Origin: Pyrinomonadaceae bacterium
Lineage (GTDB): Bacteria; Acidobacteriota; Blastocatellia; Pyrinomonadales; Pyrinomonadaceae
Length of the DNA stretch: 64,000 nt
Assembly: GCA_021228405.1 (NCBI GenBank)
Contig: JAJQRF010000009.1
Location: forward strand, 62,001-126,000
Direction: 5' to 3'
Of this stretch, positions 34,236 through 42,467 are shown in pieces. The translations under genes were made by a program, and so were the position numbers. The notes below the pieces were generated by a model, which saw nothing but the letters and a program-made list of their open reading frames with translations, made no database searches and was not told the DNA's origin. The first letter of the stretch is position 1, and each line of letters starts with the position of its first letter.

Positions 34236-35372
34236 TTACCAGGTAATATCGACTTCGTAATTGTCATCGCTTCGGTCAGGGTCGAAAACCTGAATGATGG
34301 CGACGAAATCGTTGTCGGCGTTCGGTTGTTGTAAAACCGTGACCGTTCCGCGTCCGCTGCGTTTTCTCGCCGTGACGTTTCCCGTGCGGCGCGCGAGATA
34401 GCCGTTGATGTTAAAGTTCGTTCCCGAAACGGGACCTGCGACCGTTTGAGTTTGCACGTCACTGCCCGAAATAACGATATTAACGGTTTGGTCAACGCGC
34501 CCGCGCCAGCTCACTCTACCCGCCTGATACGGCTCTTCGGCGGTGCTCGCCTGCCACGAAATATCGAGGCGGTAATTGTCGGAACCGCTCTTCGGGTCGG
34601 AAATCTGAACGATCGCCGTGTAATCGTTGGCGCGGCTCGGTTGCTGGACGACCTGCGCCGTTCCGCGTCCCTCGTTTTTGGCGACCGCGACAATCGCGTT
34701 ACGGCGCGGCAAAACTCCGTTCATATTTACATAACCTTGCTGAGAACCCGAATTCGTGATGTCGTCGGTGCGGACATTTGCGCCCTGAATCACGACATTG
34801 ACGCGGTTATCGACGCGTCCCGTCCAGCTGACCATTCCCGTCGGCGTGCCGGGTTGCGTCGGGTTGGTCGGGTAAGTCGGATAATTCGGATTGGTCGGAT
34901 AATTTCCGCCTAACGGCACGTCGTATTGACGCGGTCGGTTGTCGAACGCGTCGAAATAGCCCTGCTGATAGTAAATTTCGTAGTTGCGGTCGTATTGTCC
35001 TTCGTAACGCGCGGGCAGACGGCTGACATTGCGGCGGCGGTCGCTTTCGCCGAGCCGGTAGCCCGTATCGTATGCGCTTCTCTGCGACGAATCCCATCGC
35101 GAATAAGGTCTGACGCTCGCATATCCGGCATCGTAGCCGTCGCGGTAATTGCCTTCGTAGCGGCGCGTGTCGATCTTGTCGCGGTAGCGGCGGTAATCAT
35201 TGGCGCGGTTGTCCTGCGCGTCGCTCGCGCCGTCCTGATAACCTTCCTCGTAATAACCGCATTGGATCGGCGAATAACGGTTGCGGTCGCACTGCCCGTA
35301 TTGTGCCGAAACGGTAACGCTCGAAAAGCCGAGCAAGCCGCTCAACAGTAAGAAAAATAATAGTTTTCTCAT
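34236..35372 (-). CDS. Secreted protein with Tyr/Arg-rich repeats and a duplicated C-terminal domain
   Basis: The 378-residue protein has a signal peptide (to TVSAQ), a Tyr/Arg/Asp-rich region with repeated GYQDGASDA, GYDAGYASV, GYRLGESDR and YYQQGYFDA segments, and a PTNPNYPTYPTNP linker. Two copies of a beta domain of about 90 residues follow: VSWTGRVDNRVNVVIQGANV and VSWRGRVDQTVNIVISGSDV begin them. DNYRLDISW and DNYEVDITW end them. I do not know the family. The copies may bind sugars or the outer membrane. It has its own leader. Confidence 0.72.
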   Translation of the reverse strand: MRKLLFFLLLSGLLGFSSVTVSAQYGQCDRNRYSPIQCGYYEEGYQDGASDAQDNRANDYRRYRDKIDTRRYEGNYRDGYDAGYASVRPYSRWDSSQRSAYDTGYRLGESDRRRNVSRLPARYEGQYDRNYEIYYQQGYFDAFDNRPRQYDVPLGGNYPTNPNYPTYPTNPTQPGTPTGMVSWTGRVDNRVNVVIQGANVRTDDITNSGSQQGYVNMNGVLPRRNAIVAVAKNEGRGTAQVVQQPSRANDYTAIVQISDPKSGSDNYRLDISWQASTAEEPYQAGRVSWRGRVDQTVNIVISGSDVQTQTVAGPVSGTNFNINGYLARRTGNVTARKRSGRGTVTVLQQPNADNDFVAIIQVFDPDRSDDNYEVDITW

Positions 35373-35542
35373 CTTAATCTCCGTTCGATTTTTTTAGAAT
35401 AGCTTTTGGGGACAAGATTAAAATAGCACAGTTTCGGGAAACAATTAATTTATAAATATAGATTTCTGGCAAAGAAAAGTTATTGAAAAATGACTTTTTC
35501 AATAACTGACAATTGATAACTGATAACTGTTTTTTGTAGAAA

Positions 35543-36031
35543 CTATTTCCAGCGTTTCTCTTTTTTGAATCTGGTGACGACCATATCGCGGCGCAGTTTC
35601 GGCAGATGATCGATGAAAAGTTTGCCGTTGCAGTGATCGGTTTCGTGCATAAAAGCACGGGCGGCATAGCCTTCGGCTTCGCGCTCGAACCATTCGCCTT
35701 TGACATCCTGGGCGCGGAGTCTGGCTTTCATCGGGCGCACGACGACCGCCGGAACTTTGCCGACCGAAAGACAGCCTTCCTGACCCGATTGTTCGCCTTC
35801 CGTTTCGATGATCTCGGGATTGGCGGCAACGAGCTTGATGTCTTCGCAGTCCATCACGAAAAGACGCAGATTCAAACCGATCTGCGGTGCGGCAAGCCCG
35901 ACACCTTCCGCGTCATACATCGTTTCAAACATATCTTCGCAGAGCTTTTCCAATTCTTCGTCGAACTTTTCGACGGGCTTTCCCATTTCGCCCAAAACTT
36001 TTTCGGGATATTCAGTGATTTTTCTAATCAT
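35543..36031 (-). CDS. def: Peptide deformylase
   Basis: The 162-residue enzyme removes the formyl group from new proteins. All three motifs are present: GVGLAAPQIG, QEGCLSV (Cys metal ligand) and HETDHCNGKL (HExDH). The ATG at MIRKITEYP is preferred to an upstream GTG. The gene is first downstream of a family 1 repeat. fmt, its usual partner, is not visible nearby. Confidence 0.95.
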   Translation of the reverse strand: MIRKITEYPEKVLGEMGKPVEKFDEELEKLCEDMFETMYDAEGVGLAAPQIGLNLRLFVMDCEDIKLVAANPEIIETEGEQSGQEGCLSVGKVPAVVVRPMKARLRAQDVKGEWFEREAEGYAARAFMHETDHCNGKLFIDHLPKLRRDMVVTRFKKEKRWK

Positions 36032-36040
36032 AAAGTTTTT

Positions 36041-36113
36041 GCCACGAACAAACACGAAAATTCACGAATAAAAACAAATTAAATTTTCGTGGACTTTCGT
36101 GTTTGTTCGTGGC
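36041..36113. repeat. Dispersed inverted repeat, family 1
   Basis: GCCACGAACAAACACGAAAA is mirrored by TTTCGTGTTTGTTCGTGGC in a strong hairpin, lying between the def start and the zinc-ribbon gene stop. Confidence 0.75.
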
Positions 36114-36119
36114 TAAATT

Positions 36120-36329
36120 CTATCTTGGAATTACTCCAAAGCGCGAACCGCGCCGGAAATCGCGTTTGGCGTTAAAGCCTTTTTCCTCGCGTTGTGTGCA
36201 TTCCCAGCAGACGACGACGGTTTCGTTGGTCGGCTCGATAAACGTGTTGTAATGTTCCATTTCGCGGTCGCATTTGGCGCATCTGACCGCCGGTTTTTCT
36301 GTTATTTTCGGATCGACTGATTCAATCAT
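36120..36329 (-). CDS. Small zinc-ribbon-like protein
   Basis: A 69-residue protein with CAKC and CWEC pairs 25 residues apart, which could hold one zinc, and a basic C-terminus (KRDFRRGSRFGVIPR). No named family recognised. Its start overlaps the stop of the GT39 gene by 4 nt (ATGA), so it is coupled to that gene. Confidence 0.7.
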   Translation of the reverse strand: MIESVDPKITEKPAVRCAKCDREMEHYNTFIEPTNETVVVCWECTQREEKGFNAKRDFRRGSRFGVIPR

Positions 36330-37831
36330 TGGACTTTTTTCCTCAATAAACGAACTTTTTCCTGATAAAAATCTCTTTCTTCAACAATAGTGTAATTCCG
36401 TTCGACAAAATTTTCCAAAGGCAGACACGCATCTTTGATCTCGCATTTTTCATTCGTCAAAAGCCAGATTTCATTTGCTTCGGGCGGGATTTCGGAAATG
36501 ATGAATTCGGTTTGCTTTGCCCAACGCTGTGCACTTCCCGCCGCGGCTTCGGCTTCCCAATCGAAAAACTTTTCGTCGGGAAATATCTTGTTCTGCCCTT
36601 TGTAATGATAGGGCAGAGCAAGCGCGTCAAAGGTCGTAAAGACAATTATCGGCTGATTCGGACGTTCGTTTTGCGCGATGAATTCGCCGACCCGCGCCCA
36701 ATCGCCGCGTTTCGCCAGCTTCGGATAAAGCGCGTAAAGCGAATATCCAAAAAGCGAAAGATAAAAGACGCTTAAGAAAATCAAACTTTTACGCGGCAAA
36801 AGCGGAATCACAACCAGAGAAACCGCCAAAATAACGGGCACAAAGACGACCGCCAGATGCCTGATGCCGATGTAAACTTCGCCGAGAAGCAGATAAGCCG
36901 CGAGCAAAAATGCGAAAATAACGGCGGAAATAACGCCGAAAACGAGCGTTTTTTCATTTAAGATTTCGCGTCGTTTCCTGATCGCAAAAAACGCGACCAT
37001 CAAAATTACGGCGCGGATAAACCAATTTCTGACCGCAGAAATCTGCGTCACTTCGTCCGACGGATAAATCTCGGTCGGCAAAACGAACGTCATAAAATGA
37101 TTCCAGAAAATCTTCAGCGCGATGATAATCTCCTTCTCTTCCTGAAACGCTTTCGTATTCACCGCAAACTGCGCTTTTATCACCCACAGAAGCGGTAAAA
37201 TAAACGCGCCGACGATAATCATCTGCAAAAAATAAGTTCGTGACCCGCGCCATTTTCGCAAAACGAGCAATGCCGCAAATCCGCCGACGAACAGAAATCC
37301 GAGATAATAATTCGTATAAAGCGCAACGACGGAAAGCAGAACAAACAAAAAATCTTTGCCCTTTTGCGCCTCCGCATCTTCGCGTCGAACGAAATTCTCA
37401 AAAAACAGATTCAGCCACCAGACCGAAAGAAAGACAACGAGCGAATAAACGCGGATTTCAAGACTTGCCCAAAACAAATACGGGTGAAGTGCGAAAAATG
37501 CGGTCAGAAAAAACGCCGCTTTTTCATCAAATAATTTTTGCGCCAAAGCAAAGAAAAACCTGATCGCCAGCAATGAAAAAAAGATCGAAAGAAGCCGCGC
37601 AAACAGGATCGAACCGTTGACGCTTCGCCATAAACTCAATAACCAAAAATAAAGCGGAGCCTGTTTTTCATCCGTCAGCGCATTCTGAAGCGCGAAAAAG
37701 AATCCGCGTTCGGTCGTGTATAGCGACGATGCTTCGTCGACCCAGATGTTCAGAAAATAAGCGAGAGGCAAAGCGACCGCCAGATGCAAAAGCAGTAAAA
37801 TCAAAACATATTTTTTGTGATTTTCGCTCAT
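36326..37831 (-). CDS. GT39-family membrane glycosyltransferase
   Basis: The 501-residue protein has about 11-12 membrane helices and the N-terminal WVDEASS motif with the catalytic Asp-Glu of ArnT/PMT-type enzymes, then TDEKQAPLYFWLL. It should transfer a sugar from a polyprenyl-phosphate donor in the periplasm. RREDAEAQKGKD in a loop is encoded by a short GCGCCTCCGCATCTTCGCG-type repeat that looks inserted. It starts the downstream end of the polysaccharide cluster. Confidence 0.83.
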   Translation of the reverse strand: MSENHKKYVLILLLLHLAVALPLAYFLNIWVDEASSLYTTERGFFFALQNALTDEKQAPLYFWLLSLWRSVNGSILFARLLSIFFSLLAIRFFFALAQKLFDEKAAFFLTAFFALHPYLFWASLEIRVYSLVVFLSVWWLNLFFENFVRREDAEAQKGKDFLFVLLSVVALYTNYYLGFLFVGGFAALLVLRKWRGSRTYFLQMIIVGAFILPLLWVIKAQFAVNTKAFQEEKEIIIALKIFWNHFMTFVLPTEIYPSDEVTQISAVRNWFIRAVILMVAFFAIRKRREILNEKTLVFGVISAVIFAFLLAAYLLLGEVYIGIRHLAVVFVPVILAVSLVVIPLLPRKSLIFLSVFYLSLFGYSLYALYPKLAKRGDWARVGEFIAQNERPNQPIIVFTTFDALALPYHYKGQNKIFPDEKFFDWEAEAAAGSAQRWAKQTEFIISEIPPEANEIWLLTNEKCEIKDACLPLENFVERNYTIVEERDFYQEKVRLLRKKVQ

Positions 37832-37839
37832 TTTCGCGG

Positions 37840-38670
37840 CTATTTCTTTTGATACAAAGCCCAGAATAAATCTTCGCTCGGGTAGGGAAAATTTAAATTG
37901 CCGGGAATCAGTTTCAGGAGAAAATTATCGCCCAAACGATATTTTAGCAACGATTTGGCGTGTGCGCCCGAAATCTTTTTCGACGGGCGACCGCGTGCGA
38001 TCTTTGCAAAACCGAGTGTTTCCAAAAAATCCGTCAAGCCTTTTTCCGAGAAAAACTGCAAAACCGAAGGCGGCGAATATTCGTGCCAGTTTCTGCCGAA
38101 AATCCGCGCTGAAAGTGACTCGCGATTCCAGGTTTCGATCAGTAAAAAACCGTTTTCGTTCAGCAAATCAAACGCTTTTTCAAACGCTTTGCGCGGTTCG
38201 TAAAAATGCGCGGCGACCTGGATCATCGAAATGAGATCGAATTTCTCGTTCGTTTCAAACTCTTCGAGCGAACCTTGTTTTATGTCTAAATTCAATTTTT
38301 CGCGCCCGAATCCTGCCATTTCCGCATTCGGTTCAAGCCCGGTTCCGTTCCAATTTTCGTTAACAAAACCTTTCAGCAAAAATCCAGCCGCCGCGCCGAC
38401 ATCGAGCATTTTTCCTTTTTTCCCGGAATACTTTTCCAAAATTTTCGCATACATCCGTCCGCGCTTTGTGAGCATTTCACCTTCCTGCAAATAGTCCGAA
38501 TAGCCTGCGCCGCCGCCGGAAAAATATTCATCGCCGTAAACTTCGGCAACGTGCGTTTCATCCGCCGAAATCGCCGTAAAACGATGCGAACATTTCACGC
38601 AATCGTGCAAGTCGAACCCTTTCGCCGCAAAAGCGAATTTCGATTCTGAATTACAAAGCGGACAAACCAT
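37840..38670 (-). CDS. SAM-dependent methyltransferase with N-terminal zinc ribbon
   Basis: A 276-residue protein. CPLC and CVKC form a zinc ribbon at the N-terminus. A class I methyltransferase follows, with MLDVGAAAGFLLKGF (SAM loop), GLEPNAEM and LISMIQVAAHFYEP. Such enzymes often methylate sugars in surface polysaccharide clusters. The ATG at MVCPLC is preferred to a TTG one codon upstream. It lies 9 nt before the GT39 gene. Confidence 0.83.
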   Translation of the reverse strand: MVCPLCNSESKFAFAAKGFDLHDCVKCSHRFTAISADETHVAEVYGDEYFSGGGAGYSDYLQEGEMLTKRGRMYAKILEKYSGKKGKMLDVGAAAGFLLKGFVNENWNGTGLEPNAEMAGFGREKLNLDIKQGSLEEFETNEKFDLISMIQVAAHFYEPRKAFEKAFDLLNENGFLLIETWNRESLSARIFGRNWHEYSPPSVLQFFSEKGLTDFLETLGFAKIARGRPSKKISGAHAKSLLKYRLGDNFLLKLIPGNLNFPYPSEDLFWALYQKK

Positions 38671-38720
38671 CAATTAAAAGTTAAAAATTAAAAGTTAAAA
38701 AAGTCATTTTCAAGAAGACT

Positions 38721-39071
38721 TTATGATTTTTTAGAGGAAACTATTATTGCTCCGATGATTTTCTTTATTTCTTCTGATTCTTTCAATAAATCAATGAGTT
38801 TTTCTTTTGGTAGAATTTCGCTTGCTTCTAAAAGCCGTAACCAATAGTTAGTTTCTCTGGCTTCTTTCAGCGCGATTGACATTTTATGAATGAAATCCGA
38901 ACGGCTTTGACCTGCTTGTGCTTCCTCCACATTTGCGCCGATCGAAGTTCCTGAACGTAACAATTGTTTTGCCAAAATGTTGTTTTCTAACGAATAAGTC
39001 TTACTCAAAAACTGACAAAGTTTAATTATCCTCAAAGCAAAATCAAACGACCTTTTGTTTATATCGCTCAT
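38721..39071 (-). CDS. Four-helix-bundle (23S rRNA intervening sequence type) protein
   Basis: This 116-residue protein matches the IVP/four-helix family: FDFALRIIKLCQFL, QLLRSGTSIGANVEEAQAGQS, DFIHKMSIALKEARETNYWLRLL. First seen as ORFs in 23S rRNA inserts, it is also widespread elsewhere with unknown function. Its ATG overlaps the stop of the deacetylase gene (ATGATG), with GGAG upstream. A/T-rich TTAAAAATT words flank it on both sides. Confidence 0.88.
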   Translation of the reverse strand: MSDINKRSFDFALRIIKLCQFLSKTYSLENNILAKQLLRSGTSIGANVEEAQAGQSRSDFIHKMSIALKEARETNYWLRLLEASEILPKEKLIDLLKESEEIKKIIGAIIVSSKKS

Positions 39072-40036
39072 CATAAATCTCCGATTTTTTTAATTTTTAA
39101 CTTTGAATTTTTAATTGAATAGCGGGCGTGTGCGCGGACGTTTTGCAATTCGTAATATTTCTGAAAGTCTGCCAAGAATCCGCTGATGAGTTCCATTTTC
39201 TTTTCTGCCGCGAGATTCATTGCGGGAAAAAATTTAAGTTCTTCGGCATCGTTTCCGTCTAGAAAATCGAGCGGATGAAGCAAAAGCGACGGCGCAATTT
39301 GGTTGAGAACGCAGAATCTTAAAGCCGTTTTGAAATAAATTTTTGCCGCCAGTTCGGAAAAGGTCGCCAGATATAAAAGATAAGAAAAGTGGATCGGCGT
39401 TTTAAATATCGGCAAGGTCGTCACGGGAATTTCCGTCAAAGTCCGTTCGCCGATCTGCCATTTATAAGGTTTTAGCGGCTGAAATCCGTCGGAAAATTTA
39501 CCGAAAAGTTTTTTGCGTTTTTCGCGTTCTTCGTCGGACATTTCGGGCGATTTGAAAAAATAATAGGCACGCGCAAGCGGCGCGATATAGGTCGGTAAGG
39601 TCGAGCAATCGTATTCGTAATTTCTTTCCGCCAAAACTTCCAGAACCGTCGGCGAGAGCGAATAACCCGGACCGCGAAAACCTATCGGCAATTTTCCTGC
39701 CGCTTTTTCGAGCGCGTTTTCCGTCCGCTCAAATTCCGCGATCAATTCATCTTTCGAGTAAAGATGCAGCCAGGGTTCGTGTTTGAAACTGTGATTCCCG
39801 ATCTCGTGGTCTGCCTCGGAAATCTGCCGGATCGCGTCAAAATTTTTCTCCAAAGCCGCGTCTTGCCCGACGATAAAGTAAGTGATTTTCAGATTTCGCT
39901 CTTTCAAAAATGCCAGCGAACGCGGCACGACCGTATCGAGATAAGTCGGAAAACTTTCCCAACCCGCATCGCCGTGCGTTTTCATATACGACCATTTATT
40001 GTCGAGGTCTAAAGATAAACTTGCTATCGGTTTCAT
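39071..40036 (-). CDS. Polysaccharide deacetylase
   Basis: The 321-residue protein has the NodB-like fold: SLDLDNKW (Asp pair), HSFKHEP (metal His pair), FRGPGYS and LHPLDFLD (late His). All catalytic motifs look intact. It probably removes acetyl groups from an envelope sugar. It has no signal peptide. The last 12 residues (YSIKNSKLKIKK) are encoded by an AATTAAAAATT-type repeat, so the tail may be an added sequence. The ATG at MKPIASL is preferred. Confidence 0.87.
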   Translation of the reverse strand: MKPIASLSLDLDNKWSYMKTHGDAGWESFPTYLDTVVPRSLAFLKERNLKITYFIVGQDAALEKNFDAIRQISEADHEIGNHSFKHEPWLHLYSKDELIAEFERTENALEKAAGKLPIGFRGPGYSLSPTVLEVLAERNYEYDCSTLPTYIAPLARAYYFFKSPEMSDEEREKRKKLFGKFSDGFQPLKPYKWQIGERTLTEIPVTTLPIFKTPIHFSYLLYLATFSELAAKIYFKTALRFCVLNQIAPSLLLHPLDFLDGNDAEELKFFPAMNLAAEKKMELISGFLADFQKYYELQNVRAHARYSIKNSKLKIKKIGDL

Positions 40037-40045
40037 AATTTTTTT

Positions 40046-40130
40046 GCCCACGAAATACACGAAAAATACGAAAAAGAAGAACCTTTTAATCTTTTGTATT
40101 TATTTCGTTTCTTTCGTGTGTTTCGTGGGC
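40046..40130. repeat. Dispersed inverted repeat, family 1, overlapping a gene end
   Basis: GCCCACGAAATACACGAAAA is mirrored by TTTCTTTCGTGTGTTTCGTGGGC. The right part encodes the last nine residues (PTKHTKETK) of the FAD enzyme. Confidence 0.8.
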
Positions 40131-41443
40131 AGATATTCTTCAAAAAATCTTTCAGCTAATTGAATCGTTTCGTTGACGTTCAAAGTTCCGTTCGTGATCT
40201 GCGCCGAATTGACTATGTAAACTCCATCGATAGAAGTTTTCACGTTCGGCAGATTTTCGGAATAATTCAGCGTCGGAATCGGAAAAACGTTTCTGACGCG
40301 CGAGATTTTGAAGACTGAAACATCTTTTCTGTCAAAATGAGGATACATTTTTTCGAGCGCGGAAAGAAATATTTCTTCGATCTCCGCGTCGGTTTTTTCA
40401 AAAAGTTCATCGTCGGGCGCGACGTATTTCGGCAGGTAAACGAGCGCGTTTCCGCCGAATTCCTTTTTATCGACGAGCGCACTCATTTCGATGATTCCCG
40501 TAAAAGGCGTTTCGTCGGTGATGTTTGTGACGTAGAAATCTGAAAGCGGATTTTTCATCAGAACGGATGCACAGACGATGCCTTGATATTTGATGTTTAC
40601 GAGTTTTCGCTTTTCGTTTTCAGTTAATTGCGGACAGATTTTCGCGGCAGCATTTGCAGGGCAAGTGAGGATAACTTTGTCATAGTCCTGAGTCCTGGGT
40701 CCTGAGTTTTGAGTCTGATATTCCAAAATTACCTTTGCATCTTTGCGGCTTTGCGGCTTTGCGTTAAAAACCGCCGAATTTAACCGGATTTCAACGCCTT
40801 TTTCCTTCAGATGTTCGCCGAATCTTTTCAAAATCCGTGCATAGCCGCCGCGCACGTAGCCGAACAATTCCTTTTTCAAACCCGAATTTCGCGCCGCATA
40901 CATTCTTTGGATCGTCGCCCAGATAAATGCGGCGGACGTTTCTTTGTAGGCTTCGCCGAGCTTGGCTTGAAGAAGCGGTTTCCACATTTTTTCAAATGTC
41001 TTTTTGCCCGAAAGTTTCGTGAGCCAATCTTCGACCGGGATTTTTTCAAGCGATTTCCAATCCTCGACGCGCGAAGCGTAAAAGATAGTGCCGCCGAGCC
41101 GGAATTTTGAAATCAGATCGAGTGGCGGAAACCGCAAAAATTCGAGTGTGTTCGACATCGAAACCAATTTTCCGTCCGTATAAAATCCCGTTTTCGTTTC
41201 GACCCATTCAAAATCGTCTTTTAATCCGATCTCTCCGACGATCCTGCGCGTAAAACTGTCTGAAAGCAATGTGACGTGATAATGCTTATCCCACACGACA
41301 TCGCCGATCTTCCACGCGCTTGCCAAGCCGCCGATCTCGTCGGCAGATTCAAAGACCGTCACACGATTTCCTTGTTCGGCTAATCTTAAAGCAAGCGTTA
41401 AGCCGAGAAATCCGCTTCCGATGATGGCGATTTTTTGAAACAT
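40100..41443 (-). CDS. FAD-dependent amine-oxidase-like oxidoreductase
   Basis: A 447-residue protein with the GxGxxG FAD loop (IIGSGFLGLTLALRLAEQG, then VFESADEIGGLAS) and a late INTSIDGVY-like FAD segment (VKTSIDGVYIVNSAQ). The family covers protoporphyrinogen-oxidase-like and UDP-galactopyranose-mutase-like proteins often found in polysaccharide clusters. Two stretches (QTQNSGPRTQD and NAKPQSRKDAK, coded by 40682-40770) come from short repeats. The C-terminal PTKHTKETK comes from a family 1 repeat. The reaction is unknown. Confidence 0.78.
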   Translation of the reverse strand: MFQKIAIIGSGFLGLTLALRLAEQGNRVTVFESADEIGGLASAWKIGDVVWDKHYHVTLLSDSFTRRIVGEIGLKDDFEWVETKTGFYTDGKLVSMSNTLEFLRFPPLDLISKFRLGGTIFYASRVEDWKSLEKIPVEDWLTKLSGKKTFEKMWKPLLQAKLGEAYKETSAAFIWATIQRMYAARNSGLKKELFGYVRGGYARILKRFGEHLKEKGVEIRLNSAVFNAKPQSRKDAKVILEYQTQNSGPRTQDYDKVILTCPANAAAKICPQLTENEKRKLVNIKYQGIVCASVLMKNPLSDFYVTNITDETPFTGIIEMSALVDKKEFGGNALVYLPKYVAPDDELFEKTDAEIEEIFLSALEKMYPHFDRKDVSVFKISRVRNVFPIPTLNYSENLPNVKTSIDGVYIVNSAQITNGTLNVNETIQLAERFFEEYLPTKHTKETK

Positions 41444-41464
41444 TTTAGGATTTATCTAAAAGAA

Positions 41465-41526
41465 GGCACGAAGCTTACACGAAGAAAAATCAACTATTTT
41501 CGTGTGTTTTCGGATTGCCTCGTGGA
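41465..41526. repeat. Short dispersed inverted repeat, family 1-like
   Basis: GGCACGAAGCTTACACGAA is mirrored by TTTTCGTGTGTTTTCGGATTGCCTCGTGG. It lies just ahead of the FAD gene start. Confidence 0.6.
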
Positions 41527-42153
41527 TTATAATTCTTTGACATTGAGGTTTTCAATTTCATACTTCAAACCGCAAACGCATTGTTTTTCGCTTTGCTCAA
41601 CGGGCGAGGATAAACCGCCGCCCCTGCTGTTGTCGAACTTATGAAAAAGCTGTCCGCATTTGCAGACCGCGCCGATTGAACGTGCGGGCGAACCTAAGAC
41701 GAGATGAAAGTCGGGAACTGAACGCGTCACGACCGAACCCATTCCGACCATTGCCCAACGTCCGATCGTCAGATCGTTGCCGATGATACATCCCGCGCCG
41801 ATGGTCGCGCCTTCACGAACTAATGTTTTTAATGTATGTTCGTCAGGCTCGCTCGGACGCAGGGTTTTGAGGTCGGGAAACGTTGCGCGGGGAAATCTGT
41901 CGTTCGTAAACGTCGTTGAAGCGGAAATCATCACGCCGTCTTCGATGGTTACTTCGGCGCAGATGTAAACCATCGCGTTGATCTTCACGCGGTTGCCGAT
42001 CTTTACGTCGTATGCGATGTAAGTTTTTTCGCCGATAATGCACTCTTCGCCGATCTGCGCGCCGTGCCGGATGTGAACATTGTCCCAGACGCTCGTTCCT
42101 TCGCCGATGCGGACGTTTTCCTCGATGATCGCGGTCGGATGAATTTTAGTCAT
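41527..42153 (-). CDS. Left-handed beta-helix sugar N-acetyltransferase (WbpD/WlbB type)
   Basis: The 208-residue protein has regular hexapeptide repeats (IEENVRIGEG..VWDNVHIRHGAQIGEECIIGE) and matches WbpD/WlbB enzymes, which acetylate the 3-amino group of UDP-2-acetamido-3-amino sugars. FTNDRFPRA and GSPARSIGAVCKCG are typical. A C-terminal CxC...CxC may bind zinc. It is in the same cluster as Gfo/Idh, DegT and wecB, which supports amino-sugar synthesis. The substrate is inferred. Confidence 0.85.
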   Translation of the reverse strand: MTKIHPTAIIEENVRIGEGTSVWDNVHIRHGAQIGEECIIGEKTYIAYDVKIGNRVKINAMVYICAEVTIEDGVMISASTTFTNDRFPRATFPDLKTLRPSEPDEHTLKTLVREGATIGAGCIIGNDLTIGRWAMVGMGSVVTRSVPDFHLVLGSPARSIGAVCKCGQLFHKFDNSRGGGLSSPVEQSEKQCVCGLKYEIENLNVKEL

Positions 42154-42172
42154 AAGAATTTTCCGTTTTAAT

Positions 42173-42241
42173 GTTTAGAATTCCGCCTTGAGGCGGCTTT
42201 TCGCTAAACGACAGCCTTCTAAAGAAGGGACTCCAAACGCG
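42173..42241. repeat. Dispersed inverted repeat, family 2
   Basis: GTTTAGAATTCCGCC, GCGGCTTTTCGCTAAACG and GGGACTCCAAACG follow the same layout as the copy at 14542-14608. It lies directly next to array E. Confidence 0.65.
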
Positions 42242-42244
42242 TTC

Positions 42245-42454
42245 AGAAGTTCTATTTGCCCGGATATATCTTCTAACCGAATAAATAGAAGTTCTATTTG
42301 TTCAGATATATCTTCTATCTCGCCGTTTAGAAGATATACCTCGCCATTTAGAAGTTCTATCTCGCCGTTTAGAAGTTCTATCCGCTCGGTTAGAAGATAT
42401 ATCTCGCCGTTTAGAAGAACTATTTTCGGATTTCAAAGATATATTTTGCGAGTT
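42245..42454. repeat. Intergenic array E: ten 21-nt units inside the polysaccharide cluster
   Basis: Units begin at 42245 and every 21 nt to 42434. Typical unit: AGAAGTTCTATCTCGCCGTTT, with AGAAGATATATCTCGCCGTTT as a second form. AGAA-G-TTCT and GATATATC are short dyads. It lies between the acetyltransferase and the dehydrogenase genes, both on the minus strand. Confidence 0.9.
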
Positions 42455-42467
42455 TGTGCGGATAAAA

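Noticed and set aside
15182-42454. CRISPR array
   Set aside because: The repeats are directly joined without spacers, units are only 21-22 nt, and no cas genes are present.
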